A DNA stretch of 14,829 nt from Chthonomonas sp. UBA2391 (GTDB taxonomy: Bacteria > Armatimonadota > Fimbriimonadia > Fimbriimonadales > Fimbriimonadaceae): assembly GCA_002343825.1 (NCBI GenBank), contig DDSL01000130.1, positions 1 through 14,829 on the forward strand, read 5' to 3'. Below, one piece after another: positions 5,941 to 13,511 of the stretch. How positions within the stretch are numbered: position 1 is the first letter of the stretch; every line of letters starts with the position of its first letter. The translations under genes and the position numbers were made by a program. The notes under the pieces are model-generated. The model ran no database searches, was not told where the DNA came from, and saw only the letters and a list, made by a program, of their open reading frames with translations.

Positions 5941-6521
5941 GCCGCGACTTGGCTAAAGAGCTGTAGCCAACGCCCCCGGCTGACGCGCTCGCTGAACTCA
6001 ATGCGAAGCCCTAGACGGTACTCGCGGGAGGCTTCGTCGAGCTTGCAGTAGCGCACCTCGGCCGTGGCGGTGACGTCTCCAGCTTCGGTATCGAACCGGA
6101 TCTCTCCGACATGACCCTTGGGGAGCCCCATCGATCCTTCGAGTCCGACCCCGCCCTTCGAGACATCGACTACTCGATATTCGAGTAGATTCCCCTCCGG
6201 ACCCACAAACTCGCACAACACGCCGAGTCGGCCGGCGTGGATCCGAACGTTCTCTTTGGCTGGAATAACCCGAGTGGAAGAGACGACCCGAAACTGGGCT
6301 TGCTTTCCTGCCACGGATTCAAAAACGCCCACCATCAGCAAGTTTTGGGCGTGCCCATAAACCTCAATCGCGATTTGGTCGAGTGGCTCAAACTCGGGCA
6401 CGTGGTCACACGTCATCGCAATGTAGCCATCCGTGATCTCGCCAACCCAGCCGCTAAACAGCTTGGCATCCCGGATTCTTTGGCACCTTGCCCGCGTTCC
6501 TTCGTAATTTCTAGGTGGCAT
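5937..6521 (-). CDS. Two-part PilZ-domain protein with a degenerate RxxxR motif
   Basis: The layout of this 194-aa protein resembles YcgR-like proteins or a tandem PilZ. Residues 1-85 or so form a strand-rich N-terminal module, possibly a diverged PilZ or PilZN domain. Residues 90-190 form a PilZ barrel with DxSxxG intact (Asp119, Ser121, Gly124 in DVSKGG) and later strands TATAEVRYCKLD and YRLGLRIEF. The canonical RxxxR before the barrel is not intact: the best fit is Lys89..Arg93, or Arg93..Arg98 with one residue too many. c-di-GMP binding is therefore uncertain, and a non-binding adaptor role is possible. The ATG lacks a Shine-Dalgarno; TACATT (6535-6530) lies 8 nt upstream. Its stop overlaps the convergent ferredoxin stop by 4 nt, leaving no room for a terminator. 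Confidence 0.72.
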   Translation of the reverse strand: MPPRNYEGTRARCQRIRDAKLFSGWVGEITDGYIAMTCDHVPEFEPLDQIAIEVYGHAQNLLMVGVFESVAGKQAQFRVVSSTRVIPAKENVRIHAGRLGVLCEFVGPEGNLLEYRVVDVSKGGVGLEGSMGLPKGHVGEIRFDTEAGDVTATAEVRYCKLDEASREYRLGLRIEFSERVSRGRWLQLFSQVAA

Positions 6522-6529
6522 GCGCGTAA

Positions 6530-6535
6530 AATGTA
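6530..6535 (-). promoter_or_regulatory. Candidate -10 box of the second PilZ gene
   Basis: TACATT on the minus strand lies 8 nt before ATG 6521, predicting a leader of about 2 nt. The matching -35 position falls in the 6555-6573 inverted repeat. Confidence 0.35.
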
Positions 6536-6554
6536 GGGCCAGGCGTTCGGCCCC

Positions 6555-6573
6555 GATGAGAATTATCGTTCTC
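6555..6573. promoter_or_regulatory. Inverted repeat, possible Fur-family operator
   Basis: GAGAA (6558-6562) and TTCTC (6569-6573) are inverted around TTATCG. The 19-bp stretch 6555-6573 matches the classical Fur box at 13 of 19 positions by hand alignment. It lies between the divergent PilZ-like and GbsR-lon genes, over the -35 position of the former. A pyrimidine-rich run follows to 6590. Another repressor, including the adjacent GbsR-type protein, is as plausible. Confidence 0.28.
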
Positions 6574-6631
6574 TTCTCTCGATTTCTTCATACCGAGCGA
6601 GCAACACCGATTTTTGCGCCAGCCTGACGCT

Positions 6632-7216
6632 ATGATGCAGAACGAAACCCCGGAATCAAAACTCCGAGAAGCCGAAGATCAGTTCGTCCTCGAATGGGGA
6701 CGGATGAGTTCTAGCTGGGGCATCAATCGGACGATGGCCCAGATCCATGCTCTGCTCATCGCGACGGGCAAGGCCCTGAGCGTGGATGAGATCATCGACC
6801 GGCTGGGTATCAGCCGAGGAAACGCATCCATGAGCCTGCGCGACCTCATGGATTGGGGGGTGGTGCAGCGGTTTCGGCGTCCGGGCGACCGGAAGGACAT
6901 CTATAGCGCCGAAGCCGATCCCTGGCAGACCTTCGCCAAGATCGTCCGCGAACGCAAAAGGCGCGAGCTAGACCCCACCCGAACCGCGATCCTCGAATGC
7001 TTGGTTCGTCTACCCGATATGCCAGACCACCGAGAAATCGTGGCCTTCCGTCGCCGGCTGAATGGCCTCCTGGAGATCTTTGCCCTGGTGGATTGGGTCT
7101 ATGAGGAGGCGTTCAAGCAGGATGATCAGCTTCGCGCGGCCGTGGAGAGCCTCCGAGAACGCGCCGACCCCAGCAAAGATGCGGAGAAAAGGAAGGAATC
7201 AGAAGCCGACAACTAG
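6632..7216 (+). CDS. GbsR/MarR-type winged-helix transcriptional regulator
   Basis: A 194-aa DNA-binding protein of the GbsR-like branch of MarR regulators. An N-terminal helix (KLREAEDQFVLEWGRM) precedes a winged helix with ALSVDEIIDRLGISRGNASMSLRDLMDWGVV as helix-turn-helix and RRPGDRKDIYSAE as wing. A C-terminal helical region about 100 aa long probably mediates dimerisation, and the tail is charged. ATG 6632 (or 6635) is preferred to an in-frame TTG at 6614. No strong ribosome site is visible. The lon start lies only 27 nt after its stop, with no terminator, so the two are probably co-transcribed. GbsR itself senses choline, but the effector here cannot be inferred. Self-regulation through the 6558-6573 repeat is possible. 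Confidence 0.85.
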   Translation: MMQNETPESKLREAEDQFVLEWGRMSSSWGINRTMAQIHALLIATGKALSVDEIIDRLGISRGNASMSLRDLMDWGVVQRFRRPGDRKDIYSAEADPWQTFAKIVRERKRRELDPTRTAILECLVRLPDMPDHREIVAFRRRLNGLLEIFALVDWVYEEAFKQDDQLRAAVESLRERADPSKDAEKRKESEADN

Positions 7217-7243
7217 AACATAGCTTTACGCGCTTCTGATCGA

Positions 7244-9604
7244 ATGCCCACCGCCAAGACCTCCCGATTACGGACGAAAGCTCCCGCCCCCTCTGGTCAG
7301 CGTGCCCCGGTTCTTCCGGTGCGCGACAGTATCCACTTTCCTGGAGTGATCTCCACCCTCCTCGTCGGGCGAGACCTCAGCCTGCGCGCATTGGAAAAGG
7401 CCGGAGTCAAGGAGCGGCTCATTCTGGTTCTGGGACAAAGGGACATGGCCGTCGATGAGCCGAGTCGCACCGACCTGTTCGAGATCGGAACCCTCAGCGA
7501 GATTCTGCAGATTTTGCCGATGCCCGATGGGACTCTCAGGCTCGTCTTGCGGGGGTTGATGCGATGCCGAGCTGAGGGGATGCGGTTTCGGAATGGGTTC
7601 TTCACCGCCGACCTGGGGGCTCTCCACGAGGTGGACCGAAGTGGACCCGAAACGGAAGCTCTTCGCCGGGAAGCGCTCGAATCACTTCAGCAACTGAGCG
7701 GGCTCGGAAAGGGCCTCGCGCCCGAAGTCGTTGAGGCGCTCTTGGGGATCGACGACCTTGGACTCCTCGCCGATTCGATCGCCAATCACCTGCCGCTCCA
7801 CCCGCATCTCAAGCAAGAATTGCTCGAAGAACTCGATTCTCTCCGGCGGCTGGAACGCATCGTTCAAATTCTGATCTCCGAACGCCAGGTCGTCGAACTT
7901 CAGGTGGACCTCCGGAGCCGGGTCGAGCGAGAACTCGGCAACAGCCAACGCGAGTTCTACCTGCGAGAGCAACTCCGGGCGATCCAGAGTGAACTCAGCG
8001 GTCCAGAGGAGCTAAGCGCCGAAGGCGAAGAGCTCCGCGCCCGAATCGAGTCGGCCCGGATGCCGGAAGACGTTCAAGAAAAGGCGATGGCCGAACTCCG
8101 CCGCCTGGAACGGAGCCCGAGCAGCTCCCCCGAGAGCCTGGTGATCCGGACCTACATCGAGTGGCTGGCGGCCCTGCCGTGGGCGGTCACGACCGAAGAT
8201 CGGCTCAATGTCCGGCTCGCGGCCGAAATCTTGGAGCAGGACCACTATGGACTGGCGAAGGTGAAGGAGCGTATCCTCGACTTCCTCGCTGTTCGGCAGC
8301 TGAGCAACACTCTCCGTGGCCCGGTGCTCTGCTTCGTGGGCCCGCCGGGGGTCGGCAAAACCAGCCTCGGACGCTCGATCGCCGACGCCATGGGCCGAAA
8401 GTTTGTCCGGATCTCGCTGGGAGGAGTCCGCGACGAGGCCGAGATCCGTGGCCACCGCCGAACCTATATTGGGTCGATGCCGGGGCGACTGATCCAGGGG
8501 CTGAAACAATGTGGCTCTCGCAATCCGGTCTTCATGCTCGACGAGGTCGATAAGCTCGCGAGCGACTTTCGCGGCGACCCGACGTCGGCCCTGCTTGAAG
8601 CGCTCGATCCCGAGCAGAATTCGGCTTTTGTCGACCACTACATCGACGCCCCGGTCGACCTGAGCGCGGTCATGTTCATCGTCACCGCGAACGTGATCGA
8701 GAACATCCCGGCCCCGCTCCGGGACCGGATGGAGGTCATCAGCTTCAGCAGCTATACCGAAGAAGAGAAGCTCCGCATTGCCCGCAAGTACCTCCTCCCG
8801 AGGGCGATTCAAGAGCACGGCCTGACCCGGGACCACGTCACGATCTCCCCGACCGCCGTCCGCTCCGTTATCCGCGACTACACCCGCGAAGCCGGCGTCC
8901 GGAGTCTAGAGCGCGAGATCGCGACCGTCTGCCGAAAAGTGGCCCGCCGGGTGGCCGAACGAGGCGACCGGCGAATCCGGGTCGGACCCGAGAATCTCAG
9001 CGAGTTCCTCGGTACCCGCCGATTCAGCCGCGAGCATCGGTCCAAAAACCAAATTGGCGTCGTGACGGGATTGGCCTACACCGAGGTCGGGGGTGAGACC
9101 CTGACCATCGAGGCGAACCTGATGCCCAAACTCGGCGATGAGCCGAACCTGATCCTCACCGGTAGCCTTGGAACGGTCATGAAGGAATCGGCCCTTGCAG
9201 CAATGACCTACCTTCGCGCCCACCAGGCCGAGTTTTCTCCTGGAGTGCCCTTTGCTCACGACGTCCACGTCCATGTGCCGGAGGGTGCCGTTCCGAAGGA
9301 TGGTCCCAGCGCCGGAGTCGCGATCTTGGCCGCCCTGGTCTCCGCCTTTAGCGGACGCCCAGCCATGGAAGGGATCGCGATGACGGGTGAAATCACGCTT
9401 CAGGGGACGGTTCTGCCGGTGGGTGGGATCCGAGAGAAGGTGCTCGCCGCTTACCGGGCCGGGATCACGCGGGTGGTTTTGCCCAAGGGGAACGCGGCCG
9501 ACGTCGCCGATGTCCCGGCCGAGGTTCGCGAGAAACTCCAGGTCGACACCGTGGGCCACGTCAGCGAAGCCCTCAAGCTGGTCCTCCTGAGTCCCAGTCG
9601 CTAA
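7244..9604 (+). CDS. lon: ATP-dependent protease LonA
   Basis: Lon is a cytoplasmic hexameric AAA+ protease that unfolds and degrades misfolded and regulatory proteins. At 786 aa it has the standard LonA length. Domains in order: the N-terminal substrate-binding domain (about 22-205, opening with LPVRDSIHFPGV), a helical region (205-300), the AAA+ module with Walker A GPPGVGKT (366-373) and Walker B VFMLDE (429-434), a TAN sensor near 479-481 and LRDRM near 491-495, and the protease domain. The catalytic dyad is intact: Ser689 in PKDGPSAG and Lys732 in GGIREK, 43 residues apart as in E. coli (679 and 722). Translation starts 27 nt after a GbsR-type regulator gene. No CIRCE-like heat-shock element is seen upstream. 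Confidence 0.98.
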   Translation: MPTAKTSRLRTKAPAPSGQRAPVLPVRDSIHFPGVISTLLVGRDLSLRALEKAGVKERLILVLGQRDMAVDEPSRTDLFEIGTLSEILQILPMPDGTLRLVLRGLMRCRAEGMRFRNGFFTADLGALHEVDRSGPETEALRREALESLQQLSGLGKGLAPEVVEALLGIDDLGLLADSIANHLPLHPHLKQELLEELDSLRRLERIVQILISERQVVELQVDLRSRVERELGNSQREFYLREQLRAIQSELSGPEELSAEGEELRARIESARMPEDVQEKAMAELRRLERSPSSSPESLVIRTYIEWLAALPWAVTTEDRLNVRLAAEILEQDHYGLAKVKERILDFLAVRQLSNTLRGPVLCFVGPPGVGKTSLGRSIADAMGRKFVRISLGGVRDEAEIRGHRRTYIGSMPGRLIQGLKQCGSRNPVFMLDEVDKLASDFRGDPTSALLEALDPEQNSAFVDHYIDAPVDLSAVMFIVTANVIENIPAPLRDRMEVISFSSYTEEEKLRIARKYLLPRAIQEHGLTRDHVTISPTAVRSVIRDYTREAGVRSLEREIATVCRKVARRVAERGDRRIRVGPENLSEFLGTRRFSREHRSKNQIGVVTGLAYTEVGGETLTIEANLMPKLGDEPNLILTGSLGTVMKESALAAMTYLRAHQAEFSPGVPFAHDVHVHVPEGAVPKDGPSAGVAILAALVSAFSGRPAMEGIAMTGEITLQGTVLPVGGIREKVLAAYRAGITRVVLPKGNAADVADVPAEVREKLQVDTVGHVSEALKLVLLSPSR

Positions 9605-9639
9605 GTTTTGCCGTCCTCACCAGCGCGGTCTGGTAGCCT

Positions 9640-9643
9640 AAGG
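9640..9643 (+). promoter_or_regulatory. Ribosome binding site supporting a TTG start
   Basis: AAGG lies 5 nt before TTG 9649. The TTG gives the natural short cytoplasmic start MIKRYLILRG ahead of the first membrane helix. Confidence 0.45.
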
Positions 9644-9648
9644 TCCTC

Positions 9649-10863
9649 TTGATCAAGCGGTACCTGATCCTGCGCGGGCTGGAAGGTGGATTCTGGTCCT
9701 TCGTCTGGACCTTTCACATCATCTTTCATATCAAGGCCGTAGGCTTGCCGCCCGAGTGGCTCGTCCTGATGGGCACCCTCTACGAGGTCAGTATCCTCAC
9801 CTGCGAAGTCCCGACCGGCGTCGTCGCCGACCTCGTCAGCCGCCGCCTGAGCGTGGCGATCGGGTTTGCGGTCGCGGGATGTGCGTTCATTCTCGAAGGG
9901 CTCTTGCCGTTCTTGATCCCCGTCGCACTGGCGCAGATCGTCTTGGGGATCGGCGAGACCTTCATCTCCGGGGCGCGGGAGGCTTGGATCACCGACGAGA
10001 TCGCCCATAGTGAAAATCCCGACGCCGTCCCGGGCGAGATCTTTGCTCGCGGGGCCCAGATCGATATGGTCAGCCGAGTGGTCGGCACATGGGCCGCCGT
10101 TCCCGTCGTCGGTCACTTTGGGCTGGGGGCGGTGATGATCGTCGGCGGAGCTTGCTTTCTGGCCCTGGCGGTCTTTGCCCGGTATGGGTTGAGCGAAAAG
10201 GGCTTCCACCGGGGTGACCACGAGCGCCACTTCTGGGCGAGCTTCCGCGAAGGTTGGAGTTACGTCCAGATGCGCACCGTACTGGTTGCGATCCTCTTCG
10301 TTTCCATCATCTACGGACTCGCTAGCGAGGGATTTGACCGCCTGAGCCACCAGTCGATCCTCGAACGGTTCGAACTGCCACCCTTGAACGGCCTACCCGC
10401 CGATAGTTGGTGGGCCATCTTCGCCTCGGGCAGCTTGCTGGCGGCGGCTTGCGCCCTTGCCGTCCTCCGCCGAATGATCGACTTTCGCGATGCCGCGCAG
10501 CTGAGCCGGATGTTGCTGATTCTGACCTTGCTGGTGGTTTGCGGTGTCGCGGTGTTCTCGCAGTTGATGGCTTTCGCCGGTGTCGTGGGGGTGTTCGTCT
10601 TCACCCGGACGATGCGTCGTTGCATCGGGCCGATGCTGACGGCCTGGATCAATCTCTACGCCCCGGCCAACCAGCGGGCGACGATCCTCAGCTTTGAGGG
10701 TCAGGCCCACAGCTTCGGTGAGATCTTTGGCGGCCTCACGGCCAGCGGAATTGCCCGCGCCTTTGGGACTCGGTGGGCCATTCTGGCCTCCGCGGTGATG
10801 CTCTTGCCGTCGCTTCCGCTCTTGGTCCGGGCCCGGGCCGCCGCCCGGGAACATCGTGACTAA
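9649..10863 (+). CDS. Major facilitator superfamily transporter
   Basis: A 404-aa inner-membrane protein with about 12 hydrophobic helices, the standard MFS size. The loop between helices 2 and 3 carries the MFS signature in the form GVVADLVSRRLSVAIG (residues about 58-73), preceded by LYEVSILTCEVPTG. GETFISGAREAWITDE fits helix 4 and the following loop. A central loop with charged residues separates the two halves, and the protein ends in a basic tail. It resembles drug/metabolite efflux members, but the substrate cannot be assigned. The start is TTG with AAGG upstream. It follows lon by 44 nt with only a weak 5-bp hairpin (9619-9634), so read-through from lon is possible. It converges on rimO with only 3 bp between stop codons and no terminator. 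Confidence 0.88.
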   Translation: MIKRYLILRGLEGGFWSFVWTFHIIFHIKAVGLPPEWLVLMGTLYEVSILTCEVPTGVVADLVSRRLSVAIGFAVAGCAFILEGLLPFLIPVALAQIVLGIGETFISGAREAWITDEIAHSENPDAVPGEIFARGAQIDMVSRVVGTWAAVPVVGHFGLGAVMIVGGACFLALAVFARYGLSEKGFHRGDHERHFWASFREGWSYVQMRTVLVAILFVSIIYGLASEGFDRLSHQSILERFELPPLNGLPADSWWAIFASGSLLAAACALAVLRRMIDFRDAAQLSRMLLILTLLVVCGVAVFSQLMAFAGVVGVFVFTRTMRRCIGPMLTAWINLYAPANQRATILSFEGQAHSFGEIFGGLTASGIARAFGTRWAILASAVMLLPSLPLLVRARAAAREHRD

Positions 10864-10866
10864 GGG

Positions 10867-12225
10867 TTACTTCGGCGCGGCGGGGGCCGCCATCCGGAGG
10901 GGTTGCAGGTTTCGCTTGGGCTTCTCGGCGGTGGCGTAGAGATCGTAGTCACCGCAATCGGTGATCTCGGCGCTGACGATCTGCCCTGGGGTGCGCTCGC
11001 CTTCGATATAAACCCACCCGTCGATCTCGGGCGCATCGCGGAAGCTGCGCCCCGCGCTAAAGCCATCCTTGAACTCGTCGACCAACACGTCGATGGAGCG
11101 TCCGATCCAGGCCTTGTTCCGGGCTCGGCTGATCCCCATTTGTACGCGCATCAGTCGGTCGTAACGTTCCTTTTTGACCTTCGTCGGGACCTGTCCGGGC
11201 ATGTCATGGCTGGGAGTGCCGGGTTCGCGACTGAACGTGAACGCGCCGACCCGGTCGAGTTGAGCGGCCCGGGTGAAGTCGAGCAGGGCCTGGAACTCTG
11301 CCTCGGTCTCGCCCGGAAAACCAACGATGAAGGTGGTCCGAATGGCCACATCGGGCATGGCCGCGCGGACCTTCTCGATCAGCGCCAGGTAGCGGTCGCC
11401 ATCCCAGGGTCGTTTCATCCGGCGCAGGGTCTCGGGGTGGACGTGCTGCAAGGGGATGTCGATGTAGGGCAGCACCTTGTCGAGGGTCGCCATCGCCTCG
11501 ATCACCTCGTCGGTCAGGCGGTTCGGATAGAAGTAGAGCAGGCGAATCCAGTCCACCCCATCGACGGCGTTCAACTCCCGAAGCAGCTTCGGCAGGGTGA
11601 ACTCGCGGTAGAGGTCATAGCCATACTGGGTGACGTCCTGGGCGATGAGGTTGAGTTCGCGCGCGCCGGTTCGGGCGAGCATTCGGGCTTCTTCCAGAAC
11701 CCGCTCCATCGGCTTACTTTGGTGGCGGCCACGGAAGCTGGGGATGGTGCAAAACGTGCACTTGTGGTCGCAGCCCTCGCTGAGCTTGAGATAGGCCGAC
11801 CAAGGCCGGCCGGTCCGCGCACGGGAATCGACCTCGGCCCACCGGTGATGGGGCGGCTCCAACTCAAGTAGTGCGTCGGTCCGGTTGAAGACGGTCTGGA
11901 CGATCTCGTCGAACCGGCCCATCTGCCCGACCCCGATATAGGCATCCGCTCCGGGAGCGAGCCGGGCTAATTCTTCGCCCATGCGCTGGGCGAGGCAACC
12001 GGCGACGATGACCTTGCCCGCTCCCTTGCTGCGGACGGCCTTTTTGATCGCCTCGATCGATTCTTGCTTGCTGCTCTCCAGGAATCCGCAGGTGTTGATG
12101 ATGGTGACATCGGCCGTTTTGGCGCCGTCCACCGCCATCCCGGCCCCGCGAAGAACGCCCGCGATCTCTTCGCTATCGACCTCGTTTTTTGCGCAGCCGA
12201 GGGTGATGATGCGGACGTTCTTCAT
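10867..12225 (-). CDS. rimO: Ribosomal protein uS12 methylthiotransferase RimO
   Basis: RimO is a radical-SAM enzyme that adds a methylthio group to the conserved aspartate of ribosomal protein S12. The 452-aa product has the N-terminal cluster ligands Cys11 (LGCAKN), Cys46 (NTCGF) and Cys77 (AGCLAQR). The radical-SAM CxxxCxxC is Cys152, Cys156 and Cys159 (GCDHKCTFC). A TRAM-type domain follows (about 370-435), then a short Pro/Ala-rich end. TIPSFRGRHQSKP and LLYFYPNRLTDE favour RimO over the tRNA enzyme MiaB. I chose ATG 12225 (MKNVRIITLGCAKN), 8 nt after the serC stop. The longer frame would run into serC. No Shine-Dalgarno is seen, so translation is probably coupled to serC. Confidence 0.96.
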   Translation of the reverse strand: MKNVRIITLGCAKNEVDSEEIAGVLRGAGMAVDGAKTADVTIINTCGFLESSKQESIEAIKKAVRSKGAGKVIVAGCLAQRMGEELARLAPGADAYIGVGQMGRFDEIVQTVFNRTDALLELEPPHHRWAEVDSRARTGRPWSAYLKLSEGCDHKCTFCTIPSFRGRHQSKPMERVLEEARMLARTGARELNLIAQDVTQYGYDLYREFTLPKLLRELNAVDGVDWIRLLYFYPNRLTDEVIEAMATLDKVLPYIDIPLQHVHPETLRRMKRPWDGDRYLALIEKVRAAMPDVAIRTTFIVGFPGETEAEFQALLDFTRAAQLDRVGAFTFSREPGTPSHDMPGQVPTKVKKERYDRLMRVQMGISRARNKAWIGRSIDVLVDEFKDGFSAGRSFRDAPEIDGWVYIEGERTPGQIVSAEITDCGDYDLYATAEKPKRNLQPLRMAAPAAPK

Positions 12226-12233
12226 AGGGGTTC

Positions 12234-13340
12234 TTAGCCGTTCCGCTTGGCAAAGTCGGCCATGAACTCGGCCATAAGTTGGCACCCTTCCAGCGGGAAG
12301 GCGTTGTAGATGCTGGCTCGGCAGCCGCCGACGCTGCGGTGTCCCTTGAGCTCTTCCAGTTTGTGGCCTTTGGCTTCTTTAAGGAAGGCGGCGGTGAGGT
12401 CGTCGCTGGGGAGTGTGAAGGTGACGTTCATGCGGCTTCGGTTCTCGGGCTTGGCGTGGCCCTTATAGAATCCGCCCGATCCGTCGATGGCGTCGTAGAG
12501 AGTTTGGGCCTTGGCCTCGTTGGTGGCCTGCATGGCTGCCAGTCCGCCGTTCGCGATTAGGTGCTTGTAGACCAAACCGGCGACGTAGATGCTGAAGCAG
12601 GGCGGGGTGTTGTACATCGATCCGTTCTCGGCGTGGATGCGATAGTCGAGCATGGGGTGGGTGCTGGCCGGGGCCTTTTCGAGCTGCTCGGGACTGAGAA
12701 TCACCACCGTGTTGCCGGCCGGTCCCATGTTCTTTTGTGCTCCGGCGTAGATCATCGCATAGCGGCTGACGTCCATCGGGCGGCTGAGAATCATCGAGCT
12801 GGCGTCGCAGATGACGGGGACATTCAGCTGTGGATCGGCGAGGAAATCGACGCCCTGAATCGTCTCGTTGGCCGTGGTGTGCAGGTAGGCCGCGCCGGGC
12901 GTGAGGGGCAGGCTGGCAAGGTCGGGGCAGTGGTTGTAGTTGTCGGCCTTGGCGTCGAAGATCTTGTTGGCGGTCCCGATCAGGGCGGCTGCTTCGATGG
13001 CCTTCTTGCCCCAGGTTCCGGTGATCACGTAGTCGGCGCTTTGTCCAGCGGCGAGAAAACTATTGGCCAGCATGGTGAACTGCAGACTGGCGCCGCCCTG
13101 TAAGAACAGGACCTTGTAGCCCTCGGGGATCGCGAGGAGGGTGCGGAGGTCGGCCTCGGCTTCTTGGATGATCTGCTCGTAGGCCTTGCTGCGGTGGCTG
13201 AGTTCCATGACGCTGGCCCCCGAGCCCTTGTAGTTCAGCAGGTCGTCGCGGACTTGTTCCAGCACCGAGACGGGCAGGGTGCAGGGCCCGGCCGAGAAAT
13301 TGAAGACGCGATCGTACGGTTGCGGGGCGACGGTGACCAT
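12234..13340 (-). CDS. serC: Phosphoserine aminotransferase
   Basis: SerC is a PLP enzyme that converts 3-phosphohydroxypyruvate to phosphoserine with glutamate as amino donor. It feeds serine synthesis and, in some bacteria, pyridoxal phosphate synthesis. The 368-aa protein matches family length. FNFSAGPCTLP opens it, GGASLQF and TGTWGKKA line the cofactor pocket, and DASSMILSRP precedes the PLP-binding Lys203 in YAGAQKNMGPAG. The C-terminal GHRSVGGCRASIYNAFP is characteristic of the family. It is the first gene of a serC-rimO operon, with an 8-nt gap. TACAAT at 13355-13350 lies 9 nt before the ATG and no Shine-Dalgarno is present, so the mRNA may have only about a 3-nt leader. Confidence 0.97.
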   Translation of the reverse strand: MVTVAPQPYDRVFNFSAGPCTLPVSVLEQVRDDLLNYKGSGASVMELSHRSKAYEQIIQEAEADLRTLLAIPEGYKVLFLQGGASLQFTMLANSFLAAGQSADYVITGTWGKKAIEAAALIGTANKIFDAKADNYNHCPDLASLPLTPGAAYLHTTANETIQGVDFLADPQLNVPVICDASSMILSRPMDVSRYAMIYAGAQKNMGPAGNTVVILSPEQLEKAPASTHPMLDYRIHAENGSMYNTPPCFSIYVAGLVYKHLIANGGLAAMQATNEAKAQTLYDAIDGSGGFYKGHAKPENRSRMNVTFTLPSDDLTAAFLKEAKGHKLEELKGHRSVGGCRASIYNAFPLEGCQLMAEFMADFAKRNG

Positions 13341-13349
13341 ATTGTCTTT

Positions 13350-13377
13350 ATTGTAGCGGACGGCGGGGCTTTGGCAC
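13350..13377 (-). promoter_or_regulatory. Candidate serC-rimO promoter with almost no leader
   Basis: TACAAT (13355-13350, 5 of 6 to consensus) is preceded by GTGCCA (13377-13372, 4 of 6) at 16 bp. The predicted start near 13343 leaves 3 nt before ATG 13340. Confidence 0.45.
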
Positions 13378-13398
13378 GTCGCGCCGCCCGGCCCAGAA

Positions 13399-13422
13399 GC
13401 CGAGTCGGTCCCCCAACTCGGC
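13399..13422. repeat. Intergenic hairpin upstream of serC
   Basis: GCCGAGT (13399-13405) pairs with ACTCGGC (13416-13422) across a 10-nt loop. It lies between the end of the unrecognised minus-strand ORF and the serC promoter, where a terminator for the former would be expected. On the minus strand no T-run follows, so that role is weak. The rest of 13356-13511 shows nothing identifiable. Confidence 0.35.
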
Positions 13423-13511
13423 CCCGGGTTGTTTGTGTTGCCAAAGGATGCTGGAGCGGACCAGGGCCTGCCCCCAGCTACCCTCGGTGGACAAGGCCGA
13501 TCTTATCCAGC

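Noticed and set aside
8012..8836. 274-codon minus-strand frame inside lon.
   Set aside because: It is antisense to the AAA+ region of an unambiguous LonA, with no recognisable motifs.
9601..10350. 249-codon minus-strand frame opposite the MFS gene.
   Set aside because: It is Asp/Gln/Gly-rich shadow composition, while the plus strand encodes a typical membrane transporter.
10903..11871. 322-codon plus-strand frame opposite rimO.
   Set aside because: It is the antisense shadow of a clear RimO gene in GC-rich DNA; composition is repetitive Gly/Val/Asp/Leu with no domain.
12561..13103. 180-codon plus-strand frame opposite serC.
   Set aside because: It is an antisense shadow; serC is certain on the minus strand.
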